Under the pieces are notes generated by a model. It was given only the letters and a program-made list of their open reading frames with translations, did no database searches and was not told where the DNA came from. Of a stretch of 64,000 nucleotides of DNA, positions 34,801 to 46,100 are shown in pieces. The stretch spans positions 16,921,626 to 16,985,625 of the forward strand of contig CM063110.1 of assembly GCA_031841125.1 (NCBI GenBank). The letters run 5' to 3'. Each line of letters starts with the position of its first letter. The first letter of the stretch is position 1. This stretch comes from Acanthococcus lagerstroemiae (Eukaryota > Arthropoda > Insecta > Hemiptera > Eriococcidae). The position numbers were made by a program, and so were the translations under genes.

Positions 34801-35786
34801 ACAACTGACAGAACTGAAAAGACCTGTAAAAGGTGTCTTAATTCCCATAATCCTGCTGGAAACGGATGAGCCAACGCAGGTTATTTTGATACAAATACCT
34901 AGCGTTTAGAGATCTTTGTTAGCGCTATCCTTTGATGGGACTGAGATCTGCTGAAGAGAGGTAAGAGAGGATTCATTTCAGTCATGTTGTTCCTTTAGGA
35001 TGAAATTTGGGAACCTTTGGGAAGAATTAAGGATAATTGCAACAACCGCCAAAAATCATATGACTTGCAGGATCCATCAACCCACTCCCCCTCGTCTATG
35101 TCCTTACTCAAACAAGTCATGGAACTACATCTGACATATTGTTATTGATATGAGACGGGGCAACACTAAGTATGGAAGTAGCTCACAGTGGTACCATGCA
35201 CACAATGGAACAATAAAGGGAGGAGGAACACTGATCATTCTGCATTACATGCATCTAATAAACCAAAGCGGAATGAGAAACCCCTTAGTAATTTCCTTAT
35301 GTGATTATCTAACGGATTGGTTTGGTGTATGCATTATCAGCAGCGTTGGAACGACGGGAAGGTATCCCTCACTAATAAGGGGGAGGTACGTGGTATCATT
35401 TGTATTCCCCTAAAATAAATTTAAAAAATTGAAACGTATTCAGCAAGCTAATAAAATAGTTAATGAAGGTAATCTAGGCTTCAAACGGTTGGAGAGTTGC
35501 AGCTCACCTAGCTCTTCCCATAATATACTATACAAAGCAATCCGAGGAAAATGTTGGTAGTTCTGACGAAAAAATGGACAGAAAAATCTCACTACGCATT
35601 ACTTCCCTGTACATAACAAATTTCAAACGGATTATTTGATTTTACCTATGACACTTCGGATAAATGAGGCTGCTTTTCCATCCACTCCTTCAAATACTGT
35701 ACGTCATTTTTTATTGAATCTTCGGTGGCATTGAATTGCGCGTACATCTTTAGCTTCTGATCATGTGATATCGGTTCGAAATACAT
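31810..35786 (-). pseudogene. CRAL-TRIO cluster gene 4, exon-1 donor disrupted
   Basis: Exons are 35786-35646, 34669-34510, 33676-33415, 32351-32241, 32162-32057 and 31970-31810. Exons 2-6 are open and in phase, with PLPKLTPEGHRI, PKEVLPLEYGG and the tail YGTEGSFRTLCVD, and exon 3 has two extra codons. Exon 1 is 141 instead of 139 bases because AT is inserted (on the plus strand) next to the donor. With the conserved GT the last codon becomes TAG and the phase no longer fits exon 2. No other in-phase GT donor was seen close by. Translation could only bypass this from another start, for example the intronic ATG in frame with exon 2 at 34713-34715. Intron 3 holds a hAT element. It is either a young pseudogene or a gene with a changed first exon. 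Confidence 0.8.
32421..33381. mobile_element. hAT-type non-autonomous transposon in intron 3 of gene 4
   Basis: The element begins CAGGGTTGGACAGG, and its reverse-complemented right end begins CAGAGATGAGCAAAATCC. It is flanked by the identical 8-mer GATTCTAC (32413-32420 and 33382-33389). The body (961 bp) repeats AGGATTT words near both ends and has no transposase. Removing it leaves an intron of about 100 bp, like the intron 3 of the other copies. Confidence 0.88.
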
Positions 35787-36542
35787 GATGAAATAAGGCT
35801 CTAGGAAGTACCTATAGATTTTTACCAGGACGGAACAGTCAACTTATCGGATATTTCGAAAACTAACGACTGGTATCCACGTATTTAAATGCTTAATTGT
35901 CGACTGATAGTCACTGATGATCAAGCTACAACTGGTTTGATTTCAACCTCTTCTCATTCTTACTGTTACACCAGTACGTAATTTACACTTACGAACTATC
36001 TAAAGAAACCATTAAAAATCATACTGCCTTAAAACGATAAGTATGTAAGTACTCTTTCGTGATGCCGACTTTTCTTCTACATAGTTTTCGTTCTATATAT
36101 GTTAGCGATAAATTGTGCAATCCACCATTCAATGAAATGCCGAGGCAGTATGTTAATTGTCGGATAGGCAGAGTGAAACCCGTCAATTTATAAAATGACT
36201 CACAAAAGGTGAGTCATTATACATATAAAGTGACTAAATCCACTTCGGCAATACCTATACACATCGAGTACCATCTCGAAAATAAAGCAAAACTGAAGTT
36301 ACAACTGCTCCGGTGATAGTGACACCTTGGGCGAGTCAAAACCAAGAACTAACTGAATTCCAGCATCGGGAAAAGAGGCAAACATTTTTGGACTCATTCC
36401 AAACACCTTGTCAGCCTCCTCGCCACTGGAGCCATCTATTCAAAGCACTTCAAAGGGAAATTGGGGCCAAATAGTACTACATTTCCATATATTTTCATAC
36501 GTTGCGATTGTACTAGTGCTACAAAATGTAAAAGTATGCGAT

Positions 36543-37657
36543 AATAAACGCACTAATAAAACAAGGGGTGCCAAAAACATACGTCGAAATTATCTCAGAC
36601 ATGTACGCAGACCTGAAGGCAAGGATAGTAACAGATATAAAGGGACCATACTTCGACGTACAGAAAGGAGTAAGACAGGGGGACCCACTATCGCCGATTT
36701 AGTTTAACTGTCTGCTCGAAGAGGTGTTCAGGTCACTAGATTGGAATAATAAGGGAATAAGAATAAACGGCGAGTATCTAAACAACCTCAGGTTCGCGGA
36801 TGACGTCATCCTAATAACGAGTAGTTTCAGAGAGTTAGAGGAAATGGCGACCGAACTGATAGATAAGGGCAAGGACGCGGGATTAAAAATAAACATGGAA
36901 AAAACAATAATGCTCTCTAACGTCGCCGAGACGCCCCCACTAAAGTTAGGAAATCAAAAAGTAGAGAAGGCCGACGACGCGATATACCTGGGACAGATAA
37001 TCAGCTTTGAGAATAAAGTAGATAAGGAAATTAATAGGCGCATCAGTCTGTCCTGGAACAAAATTCTGGAGTCTGAAGCATGTTCTAAAGGATAGCTACA
37101 AAAACAAATTAAAAAGCTCAATATTCAACTCTCGCGTGATACCAACCTTAACCTACGGCGCACAAACTTGGTCCCTAACACTCGCCCAGGAAAACAAAAT
37201 AAAATCCGCCCAAAATAAAATGGAAAGATCGATACTAAAAATTAAACTAACAGATAAAATCCCAATAAAGAGCATTAAGTACAAACTAAGATGGAATCTA
37301 AATTCAATACACGTGATTCAAAGACTCAAGTGGGACTGGGCAGGACATGTTGGAAGGATGAGCGACGACAGATGGACTTACAAATTAACTTTTTGGCAAC
37401 CATACAAAAAAAGAAGAAGTGGACGTCAGAAAATCACTTGGCGATGAGATGACCTAGACAGGTTTTTAAAGAGTAAAAACAATTTTCACAGGGTAACCTG
37501 GGATAGATCAGAGTGGAACAGGCTGAGGAAGGCCTATGCCCAAAAACAGGGCCTGGTGGGGTGAACCGGAGTTTGGTCGTTAGTACTACCATACTAATTA
37601 CCAAAATACAGAAGTATAAATATTTGTAAAACCACCAAAAAAAGGCTTAATAAATAA
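36543..37657 (+). mobile_element. RTE-clade non-LTR retrotransposon, 5'-truncated, with 7-bp target duplication
   Basis: It encodes the reverse transcriptase from the RIVTDIKGPYFDVQKGVRQG region through the catalytic RFADDVILI box. The C-terminal part follows (LTYGAQTW, KMERSILKI, WDWAGHVGRM, and W followed by QPYKKRRSGRQK). Damage includes a TAG at 36699-36701, a frameshift near 37065-37085 and a TGA near 37446. The tail is AATAAATAA, and ATGCGAT flanks both sides (36536-36542 and 37658-37664). The endonuclease part is missing. It is a dead copy. Confidence 0.85.
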
Positions 37658-38029
37658 ATGCGATGCAAATGTCGTTGAACTAATGTCTTCTGTAATAGGA
37701 AATGTCAGCTAACGTTCTTGCAGTAATAAGCTATAAGGACATTTCGACTTATTTTTAAATACTCACACCTACTTTTCTGACTCGTGAACCTCTCATTTCG
37801 TTTTCAAAATTCACTTTCATTTTAAATTGTCCATTTTATTGAAATTTTGTAACTATCCAGGGCGCCGGACACCTTTTCGTCATTTTATATACTACCTCTA
37901 GTTATTTTAAACATTTCCTAGGCCGATAATGAATGTTTCTATAATTTGCCCAAAATGACTAGGTATTTTATTACATGCGTAGTCATTGCATAAAATGTCT
38001 GAATTCCACATGCCGCTAACATGTATATT

Positions 38030-38310
38030 ACACTACTTCCTGCATAGCACGATTCGAGCGTCTTGCAAACGTCTTTTGTCTCCTGCATTCCTGTACATCC
38101 GGTACGTAATCTTTTTAAAACTACGTTCTTCTTCTTATGCTCATGACTCACTCTCCTTTTTTCTCCTTCAATTGGGCAGGTAGAATATCGGTCGAGTTAC
38201 AGTTCAAGTACAGTTAGTTACAGTTTATGTATGAGCACTCTCAGTGAGATTTGTTTTTACTATCTATCAAAATACACGCCCTTTCTAAACTCTCTCATTT
38301 CTTTTGATTC
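38030..38310. repeat. dispersed repeat family B, copy 4
   Basis: Related to 3490-3795; here it is upstream of gene 4, outside any gene. Confidence 0.55.
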
Positions 38311-40535
38311 CATACGTTTTCGTTCCACGCTGGACGAGATATATCTCTCGCAGAACCCAAAAAACCCACAAAAGTATGGAGACATATATATATATACGCT
38401 CACCCTATGTCAGGAAAAAATTTGGAAAGTAACTATTTTAAAATTCGGCGGGTCGTAAAGAGTCTTATAAAGGTCTGATTGAGGCAGCGAAAGTCGTCAT
38501 AGAACGTGAAATAATAATTTCGAACAAGTCCAAAAGTTCTTCTGCGAGAACCTCAAACCATATACTGGATGAGTCCTGAAGAGTAAACTACGTCTAAAAG
38601 AATTTTAACAACTTATTAGAATTCGTCCCACCTTTCCCTATCCCTGACTACAAAAAGTTGAATTTCATTAAATCGATTTCAAACTTTCAGGATTTTACTA
38701 GTCTTTGAGTGGAACAATAATCAGTCTGGCACAACTAACAAATACCTATATTTTAAAAGATCAAACATTAAGTGGCCAAAAACCTGACAGGAGAGGAAAT
38801 AATTCATAATTTGCTTATTAAGAAGAAAGAGAAGTAGGTAGGTAAAATTATAGTTGTGAGAGGGGACGAAGTGGAAAATATCTGGTGATTGGCAACGAAC
38901 TGAGGAGTAAAAATAGGTAATTTCCACGAATTTCTTCTTAGTAATGTTGGCCTGCTAAACTAACATTCTGGGTGACACATCTGGTCTAAGCACCCACCTC
39001 CCTTATGATTGAAGTGTGTGTTAGAGGAGGGGAATTTTTTGGAAAAACAACGGATAATTGCTATACTCGCCAAAAAATTGTCGAATAAGTTCAGGATTCA
39101 CTGGAAAATCTCTTCTTTCTCCCACCTCTGCATCCATCAATAATCTTTATTTCATATTAAACAAAACTCACCACATAAACCATTAATTAATTAAAAAATA
39201 TAATACCCTCGGGAATAGCAATATTTTAACTTTAGTAATAATTTTACTTTGAGGATATTTTCATCAATTTGTAATCAAATGACTCAGACAAGTCATGTGA
39301 CTTTTCACCTATACGATTCAACAATTTACTTCGACTGGTGCACTCAAAATGGTATATAGTCGGTTAAAATTTTAATATTTGGTTGAATAAAATTTTAAAG
39401 TTTGTGGCAGATAAAACACGATAATTGCAGTTCAACCAAAATTATCTCCTGCAAGTGCACCGATTCCCTTTTCTCTTTGCCCTCCACATTCCGTAAGCCG
39501 GCGAAAATCTGCATGTGGAGTGACGTCTTCATCGTATCATTTCCTTTCCCTCCGTCCTCCTAATTCCTAATCTTTTTCTCGTAATCCACCCGATAATTTT
39601 TTCCAATAATTATAGTCGTATTCTCCTCGGTGCCGTTTGCACGAGTTGAGTTTATTCTTGCTTTTTCTTTTGAGTCATGATTTTTCTTGTTGGTCGCCAT
39701 TGCCGACCTTTTCTCAGTATTTTCGAACTATTTTTTCTTGTCGTGTCCGAGTTTTTTTTTTCGGCACTGTTTCCTAAACTGCAGTTTTTCCAGGTCCGTC
39801 ATCTTTTCGTGGCTTGGAATTTTTCCCCACGCAAAGTTTTTCTTTCGTTCGAAAACTATTCTGTTTCGTGCCTTTCGCAGAATGTTTAGTTTTCTTTTAT
39901 CTTTTACTATTGAATTAAATGTTGACGATGTTTAATTAGGTTTTTCTTGTAGGGGGGGGGGGGGATATGGGCAACTTGCAGGAGAATGTGTGAATGTAAG
40001 TTTTTCGTTTTTCTTTACTTTTTCGTTCCGGAACTTGAAGCGACCTAACATGTGATATAGGTAATCACCTTTCTTTTCCTGGCAATACCAAGCTTAAGAG
40101 GTCTCTCGTGAGCTAGTCTGGATATTTCCTCAGGCTTTCTGGGCTTTTCTTGGTCGGCCACATACACCGATTTTCTGATCTAAGCACGTCCTCCGGTCTT
40201 AAAGCAGACAGGTGCGACCAGAGACAAACGTCGGCATTTCTTTGTGGACACCCTGTCTTTGGGTAGTTCATGAAAAAATGCCACAAGTTTATAGAGAGGT
40301 GTGCTAAAGTTTGACGACTTTTGATATGTTTTGGTCCAGCAACTAAAGACGTTTCTCTTGGTCTAAAAGCCCACCAGCCAAACCTTTTCCAAAATCTAAC
40401 AATAAAGATCCCGTCTGGAAGGGGTAATTAGTTTCAGGATCCATCATAAAGAAGTCTGCAGTTTCTCCTACAAGCTACCTTCTGTTTCAGGCGCCATATC
40501 TGAAGCTGAATTTTGGCAATCACGGTTCCTGACGC
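38311..40535. other. AT-rich intergenic stretch, no gene recognised
   Basis: It holds a short TA repeat (38385-38397), a pyrimidine-rich part from 39440 to 39920 and a G-run at 39953-39964. No domain, splice-supported frame or inverted termini were found. Confidence 0.4.
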
Positions 40536-40539
40536 GCAA

Positions 40540-40930
40540 CTCTGCTGGTCAGGTTAGTCGGAATAATTTGCTGTTGCTTTCCTCAGGGTTTTGTTGTGTT
40601 AGATTTTTCCTTCTCCGTGCTGAAGAATGTGCAGCCGCAGTTCGCTTACCAGTCACGTGGGTCATAACATTGAGTAAGCAGTCCACGATGTGCACACGCA
40701 CAGGACCAATCTTTCTGATCTGGTGGTAACACGCTCTGCGATTGTAATACTTTGTTCGTTCGAACTGGTAAGAGTTACAGGACGCGCTATATTTTCCCCC
40801 TCGGTTGATGCTGTAGTTGCTGTGTTCGGGGTATTCCTTTATTACTAGCTTTCTGGTGTTGGTGGGACTCGAACACGAGACGCAAGAATTGAAAAATGGG
40901 TACGTTACTACTTGGCCACACAGCGAATCA
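40540..40930 (-). mobile_element. tRNA-derived SINE-like sequence
   Basis: On the minus strand the first 70 bases look like a tRNA gene. An A-box-like TGTGGCCAAGTAGTAACG lies near 40910-40925 and a B box GTGTTCGAGTCCCACC at 40861-40876. About 320 bases of unrelated body follow. The tRNA-like part lacks normal cloverleaf spacing. A 176-residue frame crosses the body but begins outside it and shows no domain. Confidence 0.5.
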
Positions 40931-41429
40931 AAGCTACCAAAATACCGAATTCGGTCGAGAAAATTCATTTTACGATAAAAAGTCTTTGTCATTAGTGTAA
41001 GGACGGAAGTACATACCGAGAACTTTGAAAAATAAAATTTAAGATCTGTGGTCTCTGTCGAATTTTGGGTAAAAAGCATGCCCGGTTTTAAACTTTGAAC
41101 AATACAGACTACAGAAACTGGAAAAGAAAAGGTCCGATTAAAATTTGAAAATCAGATTCGGAATCGGTGAGACAATTTGAACGAGAGATTTTTTCCAATT
41201 TCGTAAAATTCGCATTTTTGGCCCTTAGGCGGCCATTTCAGGAGTAAAACAACTTTCATCGAAATTTTGGGGCCAGATACCGAATCAGCGTAAAAATTTG
41301 GTTTAGGTACCCGCAGTTAAATTATCACGACATGAAATAATTTTTTGCACATATGATAAATGAACCTAAAAATAATAAACGTGGAGCTTGAATTTAATCA
41401 AAACCTGAATAATATATACTGCTGTTGAA

Positions 41430-42055
41430 CTTTCAAAAAGCTTTTGATTCGATCTCGTGCCCAGCCAGCGGTGCAACCAGAACTTTTTTTGGTGGAGGCT
41501 GAAATTTGGGGGAAAAATTGGGCGGGGTGAAAGCTCGATTTGGTAACTACCTGATTTGGTACCTACCTATTTTCATGAGCTGTAAATTTGTACGAATCTA
41601 CGACGCAACGTAATCGCATCAGGCCATCGGCATCAATTTTTTTTCGTTTCGAAATTGATTTGGAAAAAATTTTGAGGATTTTTTGGGGGGAGGGGGGAAA
41701 CAGTCCGTGGCCCCCTCCTTGGTTGCGTCCTTGTGCCCAACACTATGGGAGGCTCTCTGAAAACAAGGTGTTCCGAAGAAGCTGATAAGAATAATAGAAG
41801 AAATGTATAGAAATTCAAAGGGGAGGGTACGCCTTGAAAATCAAAAGAGGTGTAATACAGGGAGACTCTCTATCCCAAAATCTTCTCAACTAGCTACTGG
41901 AGGAAATTCTCCATAACCAAAACTAGGAGGGGAGGGGGTTGAAAATAGACAGGGTGGGCTCAACAACTTAAGGTTCGCGGAAGACGTCATCTTAATAGCA
42001 CAGGACCGAGAGGAACTCCAATTAATGGCCAAAAAGAACTGGATCAAACGGGTTA
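41430..42055 (+). mobile_element. RTE-type reverse transcriptase fragment split by a MITE
   Basis: Left of the MITE the frame reads FQKAFDSIS. To its right it continues LWEAL, then GVPKKLIRIIEEMYRNSKGR and later NLRFAEDVILIAQDREEL, the catalytic box with E replacing the first D. Several frameshifts are present. It is a different copy from the one at 36543. Confidence 0.7.
41466..41733. mobile_element. hAT-type MITE inside the RTE fragment
   Basis: Its ends are CAGCGGTGCAACCAG and, reverse-complemented, CAAGGACGCAACCAAG. The flanking 8-mers TGCCCAGC (41458-41465) and TGCCCAAC (41734-41741) match at seven positions. Removing the MITE and one repeat restores a continuous reverse transcriptase reading frame across the junction, which confirms the insertion. 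Confidence 0.82.
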
Positions 42056-43179
42056 CATCGAACTACATAGATTGTGCATACGCTAGAAATGCGACGGGCT
42101 CATGAACATATTATGACGTGTACATTTATAAAACAGATGTACGCCTAGACGTGTAAATTAATTTAATTTGATCTTCTACGACATTATAATTATATTCCCA
42201 GATAATTTGGTGTGCAAATTCTTTTTCCAGATGGGCGATGATATATTCCCCATTTTCTAATCCTATGTTGAACTTCACACTTCTATTGGACCCCAAAAAT
42301 GTGTTGGATTTTAAAAAAAGGTTGGCTGGCGGGTTCTTAGACCTAAAGGAACAAGTTCAATTGCTGAAAATAAACTATTTTAAAAATCGCAAAATTTTGG
42401 AACGCCCTACTGTTTACGTATATTCAAAAGTTGGCATCATCATCAGGATTTTGAATTTATAATTTAAAACGCGTTATGTTGTCGTTTCTTCATTTTTTAA
42501 TGTACGAAATCAGCATGGTTTAGATGACTGTTTTATTGTTTCCGGTGCTTATGCAGAAATATGAAAAGCTGTACATACTGCGATCAGTTTCCATCCTCAC
42601 AGTTTATTGAAACTTCTTTAGGAATGTGATTTCTGGTACTTAGCTCTAAAATGTACCTATGCGTCATCTGACATTTTAGAATCAAACATATTTTGACAAA
42701 ACCAGAATTACAGTACCACCTCTTACATTCAATGTGTTGGCTGTAAGATCTATGGCATCTTGAAATTTAAATCACACAATCATAAACGAGAAATTTGAAT
42801 TGCACGGCTCCTAACTATACTCGTCTACAATCAATCTAACAAGTCCGAAAGTGAAGTAACAAGAACATACGAATAAGTGGCGGGTTTGGTGACCCAGTAT
42901 ACTAGTAATTCGATGAAAGTATTATTGTTATTTGAGGCAAGCACCCAAACTATGGTCGCCAGAGATGTCAGGTTGAAGTTCAGCCAAAAAAATTCGTTGG
43001 GCTAGCATTGCAAACCAGGCCACTTGGCATTTTAAAGCCTGTACATCCGTTCATTAGTCTCGGACACAGTAGGTATATAATCATACGTTACTATCCACTC
43101 TCCCCTCCCTCTGTATGAAATACAACGCGGTCGATATTCTGACCCCTTGAATAACAATTTTTAATGTAAAACCACTGTC

Positions 43180-46100
43180 TTAATCGACACACAATTTGCG
43201 AAAAGAACCTTCAGCACCATACAAGCAGGCTAGCAAGTCACTAGCTACGTTGTTTTTCGGTATCTTCGATATGTCTGTCTTCAAATTCTCTTCGGAAAGG
43301 AACCACTCTCGAAATCCGCATATGTAATCATAATAATCATCTAGAAGTATAACAAAATGGGCGTCAAATATAATAGTATAATTTATGAGTACAGTGACAT
43401 GAAGTTTTGAACTTCTCTTTCCTCACCTCTTAATTCCAATATTGATTTCAAATTACCTCCATACTCGACAGGTAAGACATCTTTTGGTAACTCTTCTACC
43501 AAATCCTCAGGTTTTTTATCCCATACAACCACCTAAAAAATGACATGCTTCTACATATTATCTCATTTAGCCATTCTAGATTAGGAAAGCAACCCAAAAA
43601 TTCATATTTACCCTATCATGTAATTTCTTACTCATAAAACGTTTAGCTAGAGCGATGAGTGGTACTGCTGCTGGGTGCAGGTTAACGACGTACACCTTGT
43701 GAGGGCGACATTTCAAGGTATTCTGAAAACACCATGCATATGATTTTAGAATATCTAGAATTTCTCCATAAATGTAACATTTGGTTAACAATGTACCTGA
43801 ATTAAATTAATGTACTGTCTCATACAGCCCGTGACTATAGTTAACTGCGCTAATATCATATCCACGACGTCACTAATTACAATAATCTCATGAGTGAAGT
43901 CTTCTTTGACGAATAAATCGGTTACCATTAGGCATCCTTTCAGATACGTCTGAGAAGTGAAACCTTCCAATTCTACAGATCGTCGTGGGAAAAATCGACT
44001 CACATAAATACGACGCCCTTCTGGTGTAAGTTTTGGTAGTGGTATGTGAACGCTGTATAGAAAAATTAAAATGAAACACTAATTGCTACCATTAGGTACA
44101 CATTTAACCTACGTTCTACTATTGGCATTGGGACACTTTTATGAATCTATATCGCAGAAGTATGCATTTATAAAAAAATTACCACGTATTCAGAAAATCC
44201 CGGAACCATGGCTGACAAGGATCTCGATCACTATAGAATTCCGGCAGCAAGGCTCGCGCTGTATAATACTTTTCAATCTGAGCTTTAGTTTTTTCAACAC
44301 TATTTTTGGATTGCATCAGGAGACTGACGATGAATTTCTCATCTGAAACAATTATCCCAACAAGATGAATCGAAAATTGGAAGTGTTATCAGATTAGCTT
44401 TTATTTCCCAGAAACTACGATGAATAATTAACAAAGGAGTAGATAGCTCCGTTATAAGGGAGAAGGGGTCTAAAAATCTTTTCTCTCTATCCTGCCTGAC
44501 TTTTTACATCCTCCCTCCATGATTTTCCTCACATATAACTTCCGAAAAAAATCCTACTTTTTTACTAAGGGGAAAAGAGGGTCCAGATCCCAGAACCACC
44601 TTATCTCTGTCCTTGATAATTAGAATGAGTTGAATATCAGAATTAGAACCTAGAGAATGAACAACTGACTGATCTAAGAACAACAATAAAGGGTGCCTAA
44701 GTTGAAACTTGTCTTAGAACAACATATCTCAGTCACCATGATGCTTCAGTCGTGTGAACGAACTACTTAATCTGACGATATCTATAGATTTTGCCAACTC
44801 TCACATTTGATGGGGCTAAAATATTCTACGTAGAGAATATTTTTATTTCACAGATCATTTGGAGAAGTTGTAATTTGTAAACCCGTGTTTGGTGGTCGTA
44901 AACAAAGCCGTAATAGCAGAATCCGTGTAGCACTCACACTTAGTTCCACTACATGAGGATGAAAGGTACAGATTTGTTACAATATAGATCATTCCGAGTA
45001 AAAAACCAATAATGATAAGAAGAATCGAAAAAATGGGCATGTGTTTCAAAATATTTGGATTTCGTTTTTCCCCCTTTCTTTCTTTCTTTCTTTCTTTGGA
45101 AAATGAAATAGCAGCTGAAGTCACCCAAAGAATAGTGCGATACTCTCCCTCACAATTGATTTGCTAACGTTGCCGACCTTTTTATTTTGCGCATAGTTTG
45201 TGTTGTACCTATATATGGTACATTCCCCCCTATCCTGACGCAGGCCCAATCGGGGTATTTCCGGGATAGGGGGTGCGGTGTCCCGAGGCAAATTTGGCAT
45301 CCGTGCATCGCCATACACCCCACTATCATCGATATATGTTACACATACTAACACCCTATCTGGCTAATTTCTGTTTAGCGCGATGCGAGCGTCTTAGAAA
45401 CGTCTTTTATCTCCTGCATTCCTGTACATCAGGTACGTGATCTTTTCAAAACTACGTTCTTCTTCTCATGACTCATTTTCCTTTTTTTTCACCTTCGATC
45501 GGGCAGGCAAGACAACAGTTGAGTTACAGTTTAGAAACAGTCAGTTACAGCTTATGTTTTAGCACTCTTGGTGAGATCTGCATACACTACCGATCGATCA
45601 ATACACGCGCTGTTGATTTACAACCAGCCCATAGATGCGGATTTATTGTAAGCATAATATACCTCTTTTTCTAATTTGCTGTCAACCCGAGCCCTGGAAT
45701 TCGCCCTTTCGAGCATTACTTCAGAAACGTCAGGGAGGCTATTAGGGCTGTCTTAGCCCTCTTCCCTTCTGGCCGAAAAACCGGCCTAGGTTGAAATCTG
45801 GCGAGTTGCTACGTGGGCTCGAACCCGGGATCTCCGGATTCCAAGACCAACGCGCTATCCACTTGGCCAACCAGACCCCCAAGCATAATATACCTATAGT
45901 AATTGTAAAAATGATTAATTACTCGACGTCGGATTCAAAGTAGAAGATATATCCGCGAAACAATTTCAAATAATTTTTGGAATTGAGGTGACCGTCACTC
46001 TAGATCTTTTCCTTACAACCTAAGGTACCATCACCAATAAATTTCGGGATTTTATGTAAAATATTAACCCGGACCACAAGAATCTTGAAGTTTAACTTCA

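Noticed and set aside
40861..40930. tRNA-like sequence
   Set aside because: It lacks a proper anticodon arm and acceptor pairing, and continues into a long body as a SINE would.
40549..41079. 176-codon minus-strand frame as a gene
   Set aside because: It runs through the SINE-like sequence and shows no domain or splice support.
45820..45880. tRNA gene on the minus strand
   Set aside because: The A and B boxes are present, but the sequence is the head of a dispersed SINE with a target duplication and a non-tRNA body; a second copy lies at 50212.
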